Positions 1-11,074 are shown, counted from the first letter of the stretch. The stretch is DNA of 64,000 bases from Prochlorococcus marinus CUG1417 (GCF_017695975.1 NZ_JAAORN010000001.1:186001-250000), one strand, 5' to 3'. Made by a program: numbers and translations. Notes: generated by a model from the sequence alone, not told the origin.

Positions 1-1
1 T

Positions 2-352
2 TGGGAGCAGAGTGATCTTAAAATTGTTCATATGGGAGGAGCAGCTGGTGATGTTGATATTAATAGTCAAATTATTTTGTCTCGCCCAGATATCTTATTT
101 ATTTCAATTGGTGGAGGAATAAAATCTTACGATGGAGAAGAGGCCTCGAAAATCGTTAAAATTTTAAAACCTAATGTAGTTATTCCTGTTCATTTTGCCC
201 CAGGCAAACAAATTATTAAAGACTGTGATTTCTCAAATGCAGATTTATTTATCGAAAATATGAAAGATTTTAAAGTAAAATATGTTGGAAATGATTTTCA
301 AATAGAGCCTCAAAAAATCGATCAAAATACAATTTATATTTTTAGTAACTAA
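2..352 (+). CDS. MBL-fold metallo-hydrolase, C-terminal part (5' truncated by window edge)
   Basis: The reading frame is already open at base 2 and runs through the first internal Met (base 32), so the true start lies upstream of the window. The visible 117 residues show GGAAGDVD near the start and a VIPVHFAP segment, whose His is where UlaG-like beta-lactamase-fold hydrolases place their last metal ligand. The family hydrolyses ester or phosphoester bonds with a bimetal centre; the substrate cannot be inferred. The gene converges on and overlaps the aminotransferase on the other strand by 4 bp. Family assignment is from the motif pattern only, because the HxHxDH motif is outside the window. 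Confidence 0.7.
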   Translation, partial: WEQSDLKIVHMGGAAGDVDINSQIILSRPDILFISIGGGIKSYDGEEASKIVKILKPNVVIPVHFAPGKQIIKDCDFSNADLFIENMKDFKVKYVGNDFQIEPQKIDQNTIYIFSN

Positions 353-1458
353 TTTATTAAATCTAATTCCTTGTAATTGTTCCAGAAAAAAATCATTTGT
401 TCTGTATTTCCAATACTAACCCTTATGGAATTCCCAATATCTTTTTTGTTCTCCATACTTCTAATTAGAATACCTTTTTTTCTCATCTCTTTTATTAAAA
501 TTTTAGGATCTTTTTTTGGCCAAATTAAGAAATAATTACCTCCACTAAAGTGAGTTCTGATTTTTGTAGATTTGAATTTATTTAAAATCCATTCTCTTGC
601 TTTTTTTACTTCTAAAACATAATTATCAATATATGATTTGTCTTTAAGAGCTGCTAATGCTGCTGTTATAGCAAAGCTATTTACATCATATGGTCCTGTA
701 ACTTTATTAATGTACTCAATTAAACTTTTATTGCCAAAAGTAAAACCTATTCTTAAACCAGCTAAACCTGCTGTTTTTGAGAGAGATTGGATTATTAGTA
801 TATTATGATTCTTTTCAAAATCTATCGATTCAAGAAGACTATCTCCATTAAATTTTTCATATAGTTCATCAACAATTATCAATGAATCTCGATTGATATT
901 AGCTAAGTTAATTATTTCTTTAGAGCTTAAAACTGTTCCTGTTGGATTATTTGGATTACAAATAAATATTAACTTTGGATTTTTCTTTTTGATTATATCC
1001 GTAAATTCTTCAATGGGGAATAGAAAATTTTCTCCAACATAAGAACAACTTATTTTCTTCATTCCACGCATTTCTGAACAAGGAGAATAGTAACCAAAAG
1101 TTGGATTTGTGGTAAGAAATATTTGATCTTTTTCTCCAAAGCAATTAAAAATTGCATTAATTGCAGCATCTGCTCCATTAAAAATTCCTATTTCATTAAT
1201 ATCAAATTTTCTTGAATCAAGATATTTATCACATAAAAATTTTTTTAATAAATTATATTCTGGATAAATTGAAATCTCATTTAATTTTATCGCATGTAAT
1301 GCTTCTAAAACCTTAGGACTTGGACCTAAAGTATTTTCATTAAAGTCTAAGCGGAGTAAATTTCTTCTATTTTCTAAAGGTGCAGAGTAAGACTGCATAT
1401 TTATTATTTCTTCTCTTGGTTTTGGGAAAAGATTATTTAATGGATCAAAATCATTCAT
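349..1458 (-). CDS. hisC: HisC-type histidinol-phosphate aminotransferase (class I/II PLP enzyme)
   Basis: This 369-residue protein has the fold-type I PLP signature: NPNNPTG at residues 168-174, an Asp at about 197 for the pyridine nitrogen, and SLSKTAGLAGLRIGF at 226-239 in which Lys228 should bind PLP. Length and motifs match HisC, which transaminates imidazole-acetol phosphate with glutamate in histidine synthesis. The start codon overlaps the stop of argS by one base (TAATG), so it is probably translated by coupling downstream of argS. A second HisC-like enzyme lies at 15.2 kb, so the exact substrate of either copy is an inference; related enzymes act on aromatic or cobalamin-pathway substrates. 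Confidence 0.75.
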   Translation of the reverse strand: MNDFDPLNNLFPKPREEIINMQSYSAPLENRRNLLRLDFNENTLGPSPKVLEALHAIKLNEISIYPEYNLLKKFLCDKYLDSRKFDINEIGIFNGADAAINAIFNCFGEKDQIFLTTNPTFGYYSPCSEMRGMKKISCSYVGENFLFPIEEFTDIIKKKNPKLIFICNPNNPTGTVLSSKEIINLANINRDSLIIVDELYEKFNGDSLLESIDFEKNHNILIIQSLSKTAGLAGLRIGFTFGNKSLIEYINKVTGPYDVNSFAITAALAALKDKSYIDNYVLEVKKAREWILNKFKSTKIRTHFSGGNYFLIWPKKDPKILIKEMRKKGILIRSMENKKDIGNSIRVSIGNTEQMIFFWNNYKELDLIN

Positions 1459-3272
1459 TACATTCTTTCTAAAGTTTCAATTCCTAGTAGCTCTAGGCTT
1501 AATTTTAGTATTTTTGCAGTTAGGTCACATAAATTAAGTCTAGAAATTTTTATATTTTTTTCTTCTTTGAGGATTGGGACTTGATCATAGAATCTATTAA
1601 AAGTCTGACATAGTTCAAAAAGATAATTGCACAGTCTATTTGGCATTAAGTCTTTTTCAATAGAGATTATGACTTCATCGAACTTAAGTAATTTTCTGAT
1701 AAGTTTCCACTCACATTTATGTTCATAATTTATATATTCAGAATCTTTATAGTCATAAACAAAATTACTTTTTCTTTTAATTCCTAAAATTCTTACAAGT
1801 GTATATAACAAATAAGGAGCAGTATTACCATTTAGGGAAAGCATTTTATCAAAACTAAATTGATAATTGGTAATCCTATTTTGACTTAAATCTGCATACT
1901 TAACAGCTCCTAATCCAATAATTCTTGAAGTATTTGCTATAAACTCTTCGGTTTCATAACGATCTTCATCTTCTAATCTTTTCAATAAATCTTCTTTTGC
2001 TCTTCTAACTGCTTCATTTAATAAATCTTTTAGGCGTATTGTTTCACCTTCTCTTGTCTTTAGTTTTTTACCATCAATTCCTTGAACTAACCCAAAAGGG
2101 ACATGGTCTACTTGACAATTTTCTGGGATCCATTTTGCTTTTTTTGCAACTTGAAAAACTCCAGCAAAATGATTTGCTTGCCCATGATCAGTTACATAAA
2201 TAATTCTTGAAGCATCATCGCCATTAGGAGGTTTATTGAATCTGTATCTTATAGCAGCAAGATCTGTAGTGGCATAATTAAAACCCCCATCTTTTTTTTG
2301 AATAATTAGCGGTAAAGGTTTGCCTTCTTTATTAGTCATCCCATCTAAAAATACACATTTTGCTCCTTGATCTTCTACTAATATTTTTTCTAAATTCAAA
2401 TCATCAATAACTGATTTTAAGAAGGGATTATAAAAAGATTCACCTCTTTCTTCTATTTTTATTTTTAAATTTTTATAGATTTCATCAAATTCTTTCCTTG
2501 ATTGATCACATAATAATTTCCAAGCTTTAATCGATTTAATATCTCCACTTTGTAACTTAACTACCTCCTCTCTAGATCTTTTTTGGAATTCAGATTCGTT
2601 ATCAAATCTTTTTTTTGATTCTTTATAAAATTCAACTAAATCACTTATTTTGATCTTTCCTATTTCTTCTAGATCATTTGAATATAAATCTTTGAGCTGA
2701 GTAATAAGCATGCCAAATTGTGTTCCCCAATCACCAACATGATTGAGTCTCAATACTTCATAACCTCTTAACTCGAAAATTCTAGATATTGAGTCACCTA
2801 TTATTGTTGATCTTAAATGCCCTACATGCATTTCTTTAGCAATATTAGGGCTAGAAAAATCTACAATAACTTTATTGGACAAACCACTATTTAAATCTTT
2901 TCTAATTAGAGGTATGCCAGCCCTATTGCATTGAATATTTGACTTAATTTCATTTATTAGAACCTCATCTTTTAATTTTATATTTATAAATCCAGGTCCA
3001 GCTATTTCTAGACTCTTACATAATTTTGATATGCTTATATTTTTATTTAAAAGGTTAATAAAATCATTAGAAATATCTCTGGGGTTCTTTTTATATATTT
3101 TTGATAAACTCAAACAAACATTACATTGATAATCACCAAATTCCTCTTTTGATGATTGTGTAATTAAATTTTTTCGAAGAATTTCGAATTCTCCTTTTTT
3201 ATCATTTTTTTCAAGACTATCTAAAAGAGATTGTTCAAATTGTTTTGTTAATTCTTTAAAAATGATTAGCAT
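1458..3272 (-). CDS. argS: arginyl-tRNA synthetase
   Basis: The product (604 aa) charges tRNA-Arg in the cytoplasm. It has the class I HIGH signature as HVGH at residues 149-152, preceded by SPNIAKEM as is typical of ArgS, and GKKLKTREG at about 400 in place of a canonical KMSKS loop, which is common in this family. An N-terminal tRNA-binding additional domain (about 1-110) and a C-terminal DALR anticodon domain ending in LGIETLERM are present. The length is normal. It sits 27 bp downstream of nadC and overlaps hisC by one base, so nadC-argS-hisC may form one transcript. Confidence 0.95.
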   Translation of the reverse strand: MLIIFKELTKQFEQSLLDSLEKNDKKGEFEILRKNLITQSSKEEFGDYQCNVCLSLSKIYKKNPRDISNDFINLLNKNISISKLCKSLEIAGPGFINIKLKDEVLINEIKSNIQCNRAGIPLIRKDLNSGLSNKVIVDFSSPNIAKEMHVGHLRSTIIGDSISRIFELRGYEVLRLNHVGDWGTQFGMLITQLKDLYSNDLEEIGKIKISDLVEFYKESKKRFDNESEFQKRSREEVVKLQSGDIKSIKAWKLLCDQSRKEFDEIYKNLKIKIEERGESFYNPFLKSVIDDLNLEKILVEDQGAKCVFLDGMTNKEGKPLPLIIQKKDGGFNYATTDLAAIRYRFNKPPNGDDASRIIYVTDHGQANHFAGVFQVAKKAKWIPENCQVDHVPFGLVQGIDGKKLKTREGETIRLKDLLNEAVRRAKEDLLKRLEDEDRYETEEFIANTSRIIGLGAVKYADLSQNRITNYQFSFDKMLSLNGNTAPYLLYTLVRILGIKRKSNFVYDYKDSEYINYEHKCEWKLIRKLLKFDEVIISIEKDLMPNRLCNYLFELCQTFNRFYDQVPILKEEKNIKISRLNLCDLTAKILKLSLELLGIETLERM

Positions 3273-3299
3273 TAATTATTCAATTATTTATCTATATAA

Positions 3300-4166
3300 T
3301 TAATTAATATAACGCATACTCAAATCAATCCAATTACTTTTGGTGATTGAAGAACTTGTTGAAATCAAATCAATACCTTTTATTAGATATTTACTAATTT
3401 CTTCAGGGTTAATTCCAGAAACTTCTATTATCAAATTTTTATTTACTTCTTTTTTTAAGCTAATCATTGATAAATCTCTTAATTCTTGAACGTTTTTTTT
3501 GATTATTTCAGGGCTAAGTTCATCCAATAAGACACTATCTGCTCCTGCTAATACTGCTTCTTTTGCCTGTTCGATATTCTCGGCTTCAATTATGATGTGA
3601 GTTGTAAAAGGCGAATTTAGTCGAATTTTTTTTACTGCATTATTAAGATTATCTGTCCATGCAATGTGATTTTCTTTTATCATAGCTGCATCGTATAATC
3701 CCATTCTATGATTGACTCCACCTCCGCATTTGAATGCATATTTTTCAAATATTCTTAAGCCAGGAGTCGTTTTCCTAGTATCTGCTAATTTTATATTTGT
3801 ACCTTCTAACTTATTTACAAGATTCTTTGTGTATGTTGATATTCCAGATAAATGCATTGCTATATTTAAGCTTATTCTTTCACTAGCTAGCAAACTTTTT
3901 GAAGGCCCATATATTTCTAAGAGTTTTTGATCTTTAACAAATTGATCTCCATCAGAGATATTAAATTTTGGACTGATTTTTAAATCAATTTTTCTAAAAA
4001 TTTCTTTTATAATTTCAACCCCGCAGAATATACCCTCTTCTTTTGCAATCCAATATGCATTACCGTTCTCTTCTGTAATAGAGGAACTTGTAAGATCTCC
4101 CCTACCTATATCTTCATCGATCCAATTATCAATGATTCTACTTATTATTGGAGTATTTAAATCCAC
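3300..4166 (-). CDS. nadC: nicotinate-nucleotide pyrophosphorylase (quinolinate phosphoribosyltransferase)
   Basis: NadC converts quinolinate and PRPP to nicotinate mononucleotide, CO2 and PPi in NAD synthesis. The 288-residue sequence shows the family motifs: the DIGRGDLTS segment near residue 19, ADTRKTTPGLR near 129 with the PRPP-contacting Arg/Lys, KCGGGVNHRMGLYDA near 146, and a C-terminal VSGI/STSSS region of the TIM-like barrel. The start is GTG at 4166. It lies upstream of argS in the same orientation. The rest of the NAD pathway is not in the window. Confidence 0.95.
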   Translation of the reverse strand: MDLNTPIISRIIDNWIDEDIGRGDLTSSSITEENGNAYWIAKEEGIFCGVEIIKEIFRKIDLKISPKFNISDGDQFVKDQKLLEIYGPSKSLLASERISLNIAMHLSGISTYTKNLVNKLEGTNIKLADTRKTTPGLRIFEKYAFKCGGGVNHRMGLYDAAMIKENHIAWTDNLNNAVKKIRLNSPFTTHIIIEAENIEQAKEAVLAGADSVLLDELSPEIIKKNVQELRDLSMISLKKEVNKNLIIEVSGINPEEISKYLIKGIDLISTSSSITKSNWIDLSMRYIN

Positions 4167-4248
4167 TAAACTAAGAAATAATTAATTAATAAAAATTAAA
4201 CTGAAGTTAGAGAATCAACTATATACCACTATGTAATTTAACTCAAAT

Positions 4249-5631
4249 TTATTTACCAATACAAAACTTAGAAAAAATATTATCTAGAAGTTCCTCTGTT
4301 AATTCTTGACCAGTAATTTTAGATAAGTTTTGAATTCCATCTCTCAGCTCAATTGATAACAAATCAAATGGTAATTTATTTTCAATTATTTCATCAGTAT
4401 CATTTAAATTAGATAAGCAAGCAGACAAATTTGTTAGATGTCTTTCGTTTAAAAATATATTGATATTTTCTACTTGTTTTAATCCGCATTTTTTTATAAT
4501 TGTGTCTATTAATAATCTTTCACCATCATTATTCTTAATACTCATAAGAATTGTGTTTTTTAACTCATTTGAATTAATATTTTTGTAATCAATTAAATCT
4601 TTTTTATTGCCCAAAATAGTAATTAATTTTTCTTTGGGAATTTCTTGTATTATTTTTTTGTCTTCTTCATTAAATCCTTCTTCAAGACTATAAATATAAA
4701 TTATAAAATCTGACTCTTTTATTTTCCCAAAACTTTTTTTAATTCCAATACTTTCAATTTGTTCATGAGTTTCTCTTATGCCAGCAGTATCAATTATTTT
4801 CATTGGAATATCATTAATAGTTAAATTAACTTCAATAACATCTCTAGTTGTTCCAGGAATATTAGTTACGATTGCTTTCTCTTTTTTTGCAAGCAAATTT
4901 AATAAAGAGCTTTTGCCAACATTTGTTTTACCTATAAGCGCAATGGATATTCCATTGTGAATATATGAATTTCTTTTTGCATTTTCTATTAGTAATTCTA
5001 TTTTTTCTTTTACTTTTTTAATGTTTTTTAGATATTTGGTGTAATCAAAATCTGTGAAGTCTTCTTCAAAATCAACTCTCGCTTCTATTTCGCAAAGTTG
5101 ATTTATAAGGTCATTTTTAATATCATCAATTTTTTTCTTTATTTCTCCTTGAACCCCGCTAAAGGCTAACTCGGCTGATCTGGTATTGCTTGCATTAATT
5201 AATTGATTAATCGACTCGGCTTGAGTAAGGTCTATTTTCCCATTAAGAAAAGCTCTTTGACTAAATTCTCCTGGGTTTGCAAGTCTAACTCTAGAATTAC
5301 TAGATAATAATATCTTTAAAACTTTATTTACTATGATAATTCCGCCATGGCAATGAAGTTCAACTACATCCTCTCCTGTGAAGCTATTTGGGGATTTCAT
5401 CACTAAAATTAAAACCTCATCTATAAATTTATTTTGTTTATTTTCCTGAATAAAACCACGAAAAACTCTATGTGATTTCCATGCATATTTAGATTTAGTT
5501 TGAACAATCTTTTTGCAAGAATTTATTGCGTCTTTCCCTGATATTCTTATTATCGCAACCCCTCCCTTCCCAATACTTATAGCTGAAGCAATTGCGGCTA
5601 TCGTATCTTCTGTAGTAACTATTGAATCCAT
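4249..5631 (-). CDS. mnmE: tRNA uridine-5-carboxymethylaminomethyl modification GTPase MnmE
   Basis: MnmE (TrmE/ThdF), working with MnmG, modifies U34 of tRNAs that read split codon boxes. The 460-residue protein has the N-terminal folate-binding domain (about 1-120), helical domain, and an inserted G domain with GKTNVGKSS near residue 235, DTAG near 281 and NKKD near 343. It ends with the FCIGK motif whose Cys is required for modification. Length is typical. It is followed by an 82-bp gap to nadC and is divergent from the DUF2062 gene. Confidence 0.95.
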   Translation of the reverse strand: MDSIVTTEDTIAAIASAISIGKGGVAIIRISGKDAINSCKKIVQTKSKYAWKSHRVFRGFIQENKQNKFIDEVLILVMKSPNSFTGEDVVELHCHGGIIIVNKVLKILLSSNSRVRLANPGEFSQRAFLNGKIDLTQAESINQLINASNTRSAELAFSGVQGEIKKKIDDIKNDLINQLCEIEARVDFEEDFTDFDYTKYLKNIKKVKEKIELLIENAKRNSYIHNGISIALIGKTNVGKSSLLNLLAKKEKAIVTNIPGTTRDVIEVNLTINDIPMKIIDTAGIRETHEQIESIGIKKSFGKIKESDFIIYIYSLEEGFNEEDKKIIQEIPKEKLITILGNKKDLIDYKNINSNELKNTILMSIKNNDGERLLIDTIIKKCGLKQVENINIFLNERHLTNLSACLSNLNDTDEIIENKLPFDLLSIELRDGIQNLSKITGQELTEELLDNIFSKFCIGK

Positions 5632-5697
5632 CTCTCGCTTTGTTATGGATAATTAAGTAAGATTATCAAGAATTTAATTTTGAAATTTTCTTTCTGA

Positions 5698-6141
5698 ATG
5701 AGATTTAAAAGAGATATTACCTATAAGAAAATTCTATCATTATTTAGGAGTCAGAATGGAAGTCCTTTCTTTAATGCTAAAGGTTTAGCTATAGGGGTAT
5801 TTAGTGGTTGCTTTCCATTTTTTGGTTTTCAGACTTTAATGGGAGTATTTTTTGCGAAAATAGCTAAGGGAAATATTGTTCTAGCTGCAATTGGTACCTG
5901 GATCAGCAACCCTTTTACTTATATTCCACTTTATTATTTTAACTATAAAGTTGGTTCGATTTTTTTAAATAATCCTTCTAATAAAATTCTTGAAAAAAGT
6001 TTAGTTATTGATGACTTATGGAAACAAGGTAGAATTTTTTCCTTAAAATTACTCTTAGGTTCATCTTGTGTAGGTATTTTATTAGCTTTGATTTGCGGCA
6101 GTATTGTTTTCTTTATCTACAAGATAAAAAGTAAGAGATAG
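5698..6141 (+). CDS. DUF2062 family membrane protein
   Basis: This 147-residue protein matches the pattern of DUF2062: a short basic N-terminus, then a hydrophobic stretch rich in Gly/Phe/Pro (about residues 27-50), GTWISNPFTYIP in the middle, and a second membrane segment near the C-terminus (about 115-140). It is probably an inner-membrane protein; the family has no settled function. The ATG follows a 66-bp gap from the divergent mnmE. It converges with the rel gene, with stop codons 18 bp apart. Confidence 0.75.
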   Translation: MRFKRDITYKKILSLFRSQNGSPFFNAKGLAIGVFSGCFPFFGFQTLMGVFFAKIAKGNIVLAAIGTWISNPFTYIPLYYFNYKVGSIFLNNPSNKILEKSLVIDDLWKQGRIFSLKLLLGSSCVGILLALICGSIVFFIYKIKSKR

Positions 6142-6159
6142 ATTGATCTGATTTTAAAA

Positions 6160-8469
6160 TTAACTTTGTCCAACTCTGGCAATATCTAAAACATCTGCCA
6201 TTGATTTAATTTGTTCAATTGTTTTGTGAAGTTGATTATAACTTTCAAGACCTACACAAAGATTTATAATAGCTGGTTTACCATAAGCAGTTTTAACATT
6301 GGCATCACTAACGTTTATACCTTTATCAGATAACCGCATAAGAATATCTTTAAGAACTCCAACTCGATCAATTACTTCTATTCGTAGCTGAATTGGAAAC
6401 TTATTATCGCCAGTTTTATTATCTTGATTCCAACCGACAGGTAACCTTCTCTCTATTGGAATTGGTATTACATTTTCACAATCTTCCCTATGTATAGTTA
6501 TCCCATGGTTGCCGAGCGACACAGTTCCGATAATATCCTCGCCTGGGAGCGGGGAACAACATTTACCTATTCTGTAATCAAGACCTTCTATACCGGAAAT
6601 TGGTGATTTAGCTGCTGTATTAGATTGATTAGTGGATAAATTATTATTACTTTTAAGAGATTTTGCTATTTCAGAGTCAGAATCATTTTTTACATCTTCT
6701 GTCTGTAATTTTATTTCTTCTCTTAGTCTGTTTAATACTTGATGCAAAGTTAAACCACCAAAACCAAGAGATGCAAGAAGGTCTTCAGTAGTTTTTAAAT
6801 TGCATCGATTTGCAACTTTTTTCATGGCTTCACTAGAAAGTAATGCTTCAAAACCGTTTCTACCTACTTCTTTTTCAAGTAAATCTCTACCTCTTTTAAT
6901 CGTTTCATCACGATGGCTTTTCTTATACCATTGGCGAATTCTATTTTTAGCAGTTGGCGTAACTACAAAGTTCAGCCAATCCAAGCTTGGAGTAGCATTA
7001 TTACTTGTCAAAATTTCTATGAAGTCACCATTTTGAAGTGCTGTAGATAATGGAGAAAGCTTTTCATTAATTCTTATTCCATTACAGTGATTTCCAACTT
7101 CAGAATGGATTCTGTAGGCGAAATCTATCGCGGTAGATCCTTTCCTTAAACCAACAACATCTCCTTTTGGAGTGATTACAAATACTTCTTCATCAAATAA
7201 ATCTTCTTTAATTGAAGCTAAATAATCATTATGATCCCTTTCATTACCTTCTTGTTGCCATTCTACTAATTGTCTTAGCCAATTAAATCTCTCGGCATTA
7301 CTTTTAGCAGGAGAACCTCCCTCTTTATATTGCCAATGAGCGGCAATACCATATTCAGCAATTTGATGCATCGAAGTAGTTCTAATTTGAACTTCAATAG
7401 GTCGATGTCTTCCAATCACAGAAGTGTGTAAGGACTGATATCCATTGGGTTTTGGTAATCCTATATAGTCTTTAAATCTACCTGGAATTGGTTTGAAAGT
7501 ATCATGAACAACTGCTAAAGCTCTATAACAACTATCTGAATTGTCCACGATAATTCTTAGGGCAGCAACATCATAAATCTCGTGAAAATGCTTTTGTTGT
7601 CTTTCCATTTTGCTCCAGATGCCATAAAGATGTTTTGGCCTTCCTGTTATTTCAAAATTTTTCAAACCCGCTGAATTCAAGTTTTCCTTCAGAAGATTCA
7701 AAGTTACTTTTAATCTTTTTTCTCTATCACTTCTTTTAACGGCGATTTGATCTTTAAGATCTAGATATTCTTTAGGCTCTAGGAATTTAAAAGCTAAATC
7801 TTCTAATTCCCATTTAAATCTGTTTATTCCTAGTCGATTAGCTAATGGTGCATAAATCTCTCTTGTTTCTCTCGCTATTCTTAGTTTTTTCTCATCATTT
7901 AGCCATTCAATTGTTCTCATGTTATGAAGTCGATCTGCAAGTTTAACTAAGACAACTCTGATATCGCTGGCCATAGCCAAAAACATTTTCCTAAGATTTT
8001 CAGCCTGTGCTTCAGTCCTGTTGTTAAAGTGAATGCCGCCTAATTTTGTTACACCCTCTACAAGTATTTTTACTTCTAATCCAAAATTTGTTTCTATTTC
8101 AGATAAATCAATGCCAGTATCTTCAACTACATCATGTAAAAGGCCTGCAGCAATAACAGATGAACTAGCACCTATTTCTTTAAGGAGATTTGCAACAGCA
8201 ACCGGGTGGATAATGTATGGCTCGCCGCTCGCACGGAATTGTCCATCATGAGCTTTATAAGCAAGTTTAAAAGCCTTTACTATTAGGTTTTGATTCTCAT
8301 CATTTTCTTTATTTGATTTTTCAAAATTATGAATATCTTTAAGAAGCCAATCGGGAATATTTATTTGATAATTTAAAGATTCACTTTCATATTTTTTATT
8401 TTCAGGCAAAATAGTTTTGGAAACTTCAATTTCGTTTTTTTCTTTTGAATTTGCAGCTGCCTCGGACAT
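6160..8469 (-). CDS. spoT: bifunctional (p)ppGpp synthetase/hydrolase (Rel/SpoT)
   Basis: The product (769 aa) makes and degrades the alarmone (p)ppGpp in the stringent response. Domains in order: HD hydrolase domain with IIHPVAVA near 85 and HDVVEDT near 117; synthetase domain with YQSLHTSV near 344; TGS domain near 420-480; a zinc-finger-like region with CCSPLPGEDI near 640; and a C-terminal ACT domain with IEVIDRVGVLKDIL. Both catalytic halves keep their signature motifs, so a two-way enzyme is expected. It is the only Rel homologue in the window. A divergent gap of 54 bp separates it from the ABC ATPase gene. Confidence 0.92.
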   Translation of the reverse strand: MSEAAANSKEKNEIEVSKTILPENKKYESESLNYQINIPDWLLKDIHNFEKSNKENDENQNLIVKAFKLAYKAHDGQFRASGEPYIIHPVAVANLLKEIGASSSVIAAGLLHDVVEDTGIDLSEIETNFGLEVKILVEGVTKLGGIHFNNRTEAQAENLRKMFLAMASDIRVVLVKLADRLHNMRTIEWLNDEKKLRIARETREIYAPLANRLGINRFKWELEDLAFKFLEPKEYLDLKDQIAVKRSDREKRLKVTLNLLKENLNSAGLKNFEITGRPKHLYGIWSKMERQQKHFHEIYDVAALRIIVDNSDSCYRALAVVHDTFKPIPGRFKDYIGLPKPNGYQSLHTSVIGRHRPIEVQIRTTSMHQIAEYGIAAHWQYKEGGSPAKSNAERFNWLRQLVEWQQEGNERDHNDYLASIKEDLFDEEVFVITPKGDVVGLRKGSTAIDFAYRIHSEVGNHCNGIRINEKLSPLSTALQNGDFIEILTSNNATPSLDWLNFVVTPTAKNRIRQWYKKSHRDETIKRGRDLLEKEVGRNGFEALLSSEAMKKVANRCNLKTTEDLLASLGFGGLTLHQVLNRLREEIKLQTEDVKNDSDSEIAKSLKSNNNLSTNQSNTAAKSPISGIEGLDYRIGKCCSPLPGEDIIGTVSLGNHGITIHREDCENVIPIPIERRLPVGWNQDNKTGDNKFPIQLRIEVIDRVGVLKDILMRLSDKGINVSDANVKTAYGKPAIINLCVGLESYNQLHKTIEQIKSMADVLDIARVGQS

Positions 8470-8523
8470 TTTATATTGCTTTAGATGTATTTTATTTATG
8501 TCTAGAAAAATTTGCTATAAATC

Positions 8524-10122
8524 ATGGAAAAAAATAAAGAAAAAATTATTGTAGTTAAAAATCTTACTGTTAAATATGGTCTAAAACAGCAACCTATTAT
8601 CAAAAATTTTAATTTGGAAATAGATAGTGGAGATCATTTGGCCATAATAGGACCTTCTGGATGTGGAAAGACCACTTTTGCAAAAACATTAGTAAATATA
8701 TTGCCTGCAAAGGCCACTTCTAAAGGGTATCTATCGATTTCTAATGTAGATCCTAGGAAAATAAACAACAAAGATGCACAATTATTTAGAAGAAAGAATT
8801 TTGGATTTATTTATCAAGACTCTATAAAAAAACTTAATCCGCTAATGAGAGTTGGGGATCATTTATATGAATTATTTAAAACACATGATCAAACTAAATC
8901 ATCTTTAGCTATTAAAAAATTAGTAAGAGAAGTTTTTCAAAAAGTCGGAATTGAAGAAACTAGACTTGATTCTTTCCCACATCAATTTAGCGGCGGAATG
9001 AGACAGAGAGTTTCTATAGCAATGGCACTTGCTTTGAAACCTAAATTATTAATAGCTGATGAACCTACAACAAGCTTAGATACCAAAACAAGTTTTGAAA
9101 TTATGCAAGAAATAATTCATCTATGTAATGAATTTGATACAACTTTAATTTTAATTAGTCATGATATTAATCTTGCAGCAAAGTGGTGTAAAAAAGTTGC
9201 AATAATTGAAAAGGGATCGATTGTTGAAAAAGGGAATATATTAGATATTTTTCAAACACCAAAATCAGATATCGGCAAAAAGTTAGTAAATGCTTCAAAA
9301 ATAGTATTAGAACCAAATACTAAAAATAATGCTCGAGATAAGGTCGTTCTAGAGGTAAATAACCTAAGACATTGGTATAAATTAAATTCTTCAATTTTCA
9401 TTAATAAATGGAATAAGGCTTTAAATGAAGTTAGTTTCAAGTTATATGAGAATGAGACTCTTGGAATAGTTGGTTCTTCAGGGAGTGGTAAAAGTACACT
9501 ATGTAGGGCTTTAATTGGACTTCTTAAAGTAAGAGGTGGTGAAATCAAAATTTATGATAAAAATCATGCATCGAAAAAAAATAAATTTTTTAAAAAGAAC
9601 AATAAAGTGCAAATTATTTTTCAAGATCCTTTTTCAAGTTTGAACCCGAAAATGACAATTAAAAGTATTTTGGAAGATATATTTTTTATTCAAAAAATTT
9701 TAGATAAAAGAAAAATCGAAAAAGAAATAAAATTAATGTTTAGAAATTTGAATCTTCCCTTAAATAATGATTTTTTTAATTCTTATCCTAGCCAATTATC
9801 TGGTGGTCAATTGCAAAGAATTTCATTAGCCAGAGCGCTATTGTTGAAACCAAAAATTTTGATTTGTGATGAGAGCGTTAATATGTTGGATGCTTCAGTA
9901 AAAATAGAGATTCTTGAATTACTTAGAGTCTTGCAAGAAAAAATGAATTTAACGATTATCTTTATTACTCATGATTTGGGCATTGCTAAAAGATTTTGTG
10001 ATAGGTTGCTAGTTATGAATCAAGGAAAGATAGTTGATGAAGGAGAAAGTTCCACAATATTCACTAAAACTCAAAACACGTATACAAAATCGCTTCTAAA
10101 TTCATCTTTGAATCTTATTTAA
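8524..10122 (+). CDS. ABC transporter ATP-binding protein with two fused ATPase domains (peptide/nickel type)
   Basis: The protein (532 aa) carries two complete ABC ATPase domains. The first has Walker A GPSGCGKTT near residue 39, signature SGGMRQR near 157 and Walker B LLIADEPTT; the second has GSSGSGKST near 318, signature LSGGQLQR near 427 and LICDESVN. The layout is that of DppD-DppF fusions energising oligopeptide, dipeptide or metal import. No permease or binding protein lies alongside, so the substrate is unknown and the other subunits must be encoded elsewhere. The second Walker B has ESV rather than EPT, still with the catalytic Glu. It overlaps rluD tail to tail by 8 bp. Confidence 0.85.
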   Translation: MEKNKEKIIVVKNLTVKYGLKQQPIIKNFNLEIDSGDHLAIIGPSGCGKTTFAKTLVNILPAKATSKGYLSISNVDPRKINNKDAQLFRRKNFGFIYQDSIKKLNPLMRVGDHLYELFKTHDQTKSSLAIKKLVREVFQKVGIEETRLDSFPHQFSGGMRQRVSIAMALALKPKLLIADEPTTSLDTKTSFEIMQEIIHLCNEFDTTLILISHDINLAAKWCKKVAIIEKGSIVEKGNILDIFQTPKSDIGKKLVNASKIVLEPNTKNNARDKVVLEVNNLRHWYKLNSSIFINKWNKALNEVSFKLYENETLGIVGSSGSGKSTLCRALIGLLKVRGGEIKIYDKNHASKKNKFFKKNNKVQIIFQDPFSSLNPKMTIKSILEDIFFIQKILDKRKIEKEIKLMFRNLNLPLNNDFFNSYPSQLSGGQLQRISLARALLLKPKILICDESVNMLDASVKIEILELLRVLQEKMNLTIIFITHDLGIAKRFCDRLLVMNQGKIVDEGESSTIFTKTQNTYTKSLLNSSLNLI

Positions 10123-11074
10123 TTTTAAGAACACTTAGTAATTTTTGAAAATCTAATGGTAATTCTGATTCAAATATCATTTCTTTACCATTTATTGGAT
10201 GTATAAGTCCAAGCTTAATTGCGTGTAAAGCTTGGCCATCTAATTTACATGGTAGTTTTTTACATCTTCCATATAACGGATCACCCACAATTGGATGATT
10301 AATGTGAGCGCAATGTACTCTTATTTGATGCGTTCGCCCCGTATCTAGTTTGAAACTCATTAATGAGTAATTACCAAATCTTTCTTCTAATTTCCAATAG
10401 GTACAGGCATACCTTCCTGAAGTTTCTTCAACTACTTTATATTTCAATCTATTTAATTTATCTCTGCCAATGTTTCCCACTATTTGGCCTTCTTCAGACT
10501 TCGGTGCTCCATGAATTACTGCAATATATTCGCGTGATGCTATTTTTTCTTTAATTTGTTTCTGGAGATTTACTAATGCCTCTTGGCTTTTTGCAACAAC
10601 CATACATCCGGAGGTATCTTTATCTAATCTGTGAACAATCCCAGGTCTTAGTTTCCCATTAATTCCAGGTAGATCTTTACAGTGAAAAAGTAATCCATTC
10701 ACTAAAGTTCCAGATTTGTGTCCAGGGGCTGGATGAACAATTAGTCCTGATTGTTTATTAATTACTATGATGTGCTCGTCTTCAAAAAGGATATTTAAAT
10801 CCATTTTTTCAGGTTTCAAATAAATAAGAGGTTCAGGAGGAGGCATCCATATTTGAATATTGTCGCCATTTTTTAATGGGGTCTTTGCTTTTGCAGTCTT
10901 ATAGTTTACAAGTACTAAACCTGAATTTATAAAATGTTGAATTCTTGCTCTACTTTGTTCTGGCCTTTTACTTACCAACCATCTGTCTAGCCTCATAGGA
11001 AGAGGTAGCTCATAAATAATTTCTATAAGCTCACCTTCTCCAATGCCGAAAGAATTTTGATTGTTTAATTCCAT
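10115..11074 (-). CDS. rluD: RluA/RluD family 23S rRNA pseudouridine synthase
   Basis: The 319-residue protein begins with an S4 RNA-binding domain (about residues 27-85) and continues into a RluA-type catalytic domain with HRLDKDTSG at 148-156; Asp151 is the expected nucleophile. GRTHQIRVH near 247 is a further family motif. This architecture fits RluD, which makes pseudouridines in helix 69 of 23S rRNA, although RluC/RluD-type assignment cannot be fixed from motifs alone. The gene overlaps rbgA by 10 bp and probably shares its transcript, which fits a joint role in 50S subunit maturation. Confidence 0.85.
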   Translation of the reverse strand: MELNNQNSFGIGEGELIEIIYELPLPMRLDRWLVSKRPEQSRARIQHFINSGLVLVNYKTAKAKTPLKNGDNIQIWMPPPEPLIYLKPEKMDLNILFEDEHIIVINKQSGLIVHPAPGHKSGTLVNGLLFHCKDLPGINGKLRPGIVHRLDKDTSGCMVVAKSQEALVNLQKQIKEKIASREYIAVIHGAPKSEEGQIVGNIGRDKLNRLKYKVVEETSGRYACTYWKLEERFGNYSLMSFKLDTGRTHQIRVHCAHINHPIVGDPLYGRCKKLPCKLDGQALHAIKLGLIHPINGKEMIFESELPLDFQKLLSVLKIK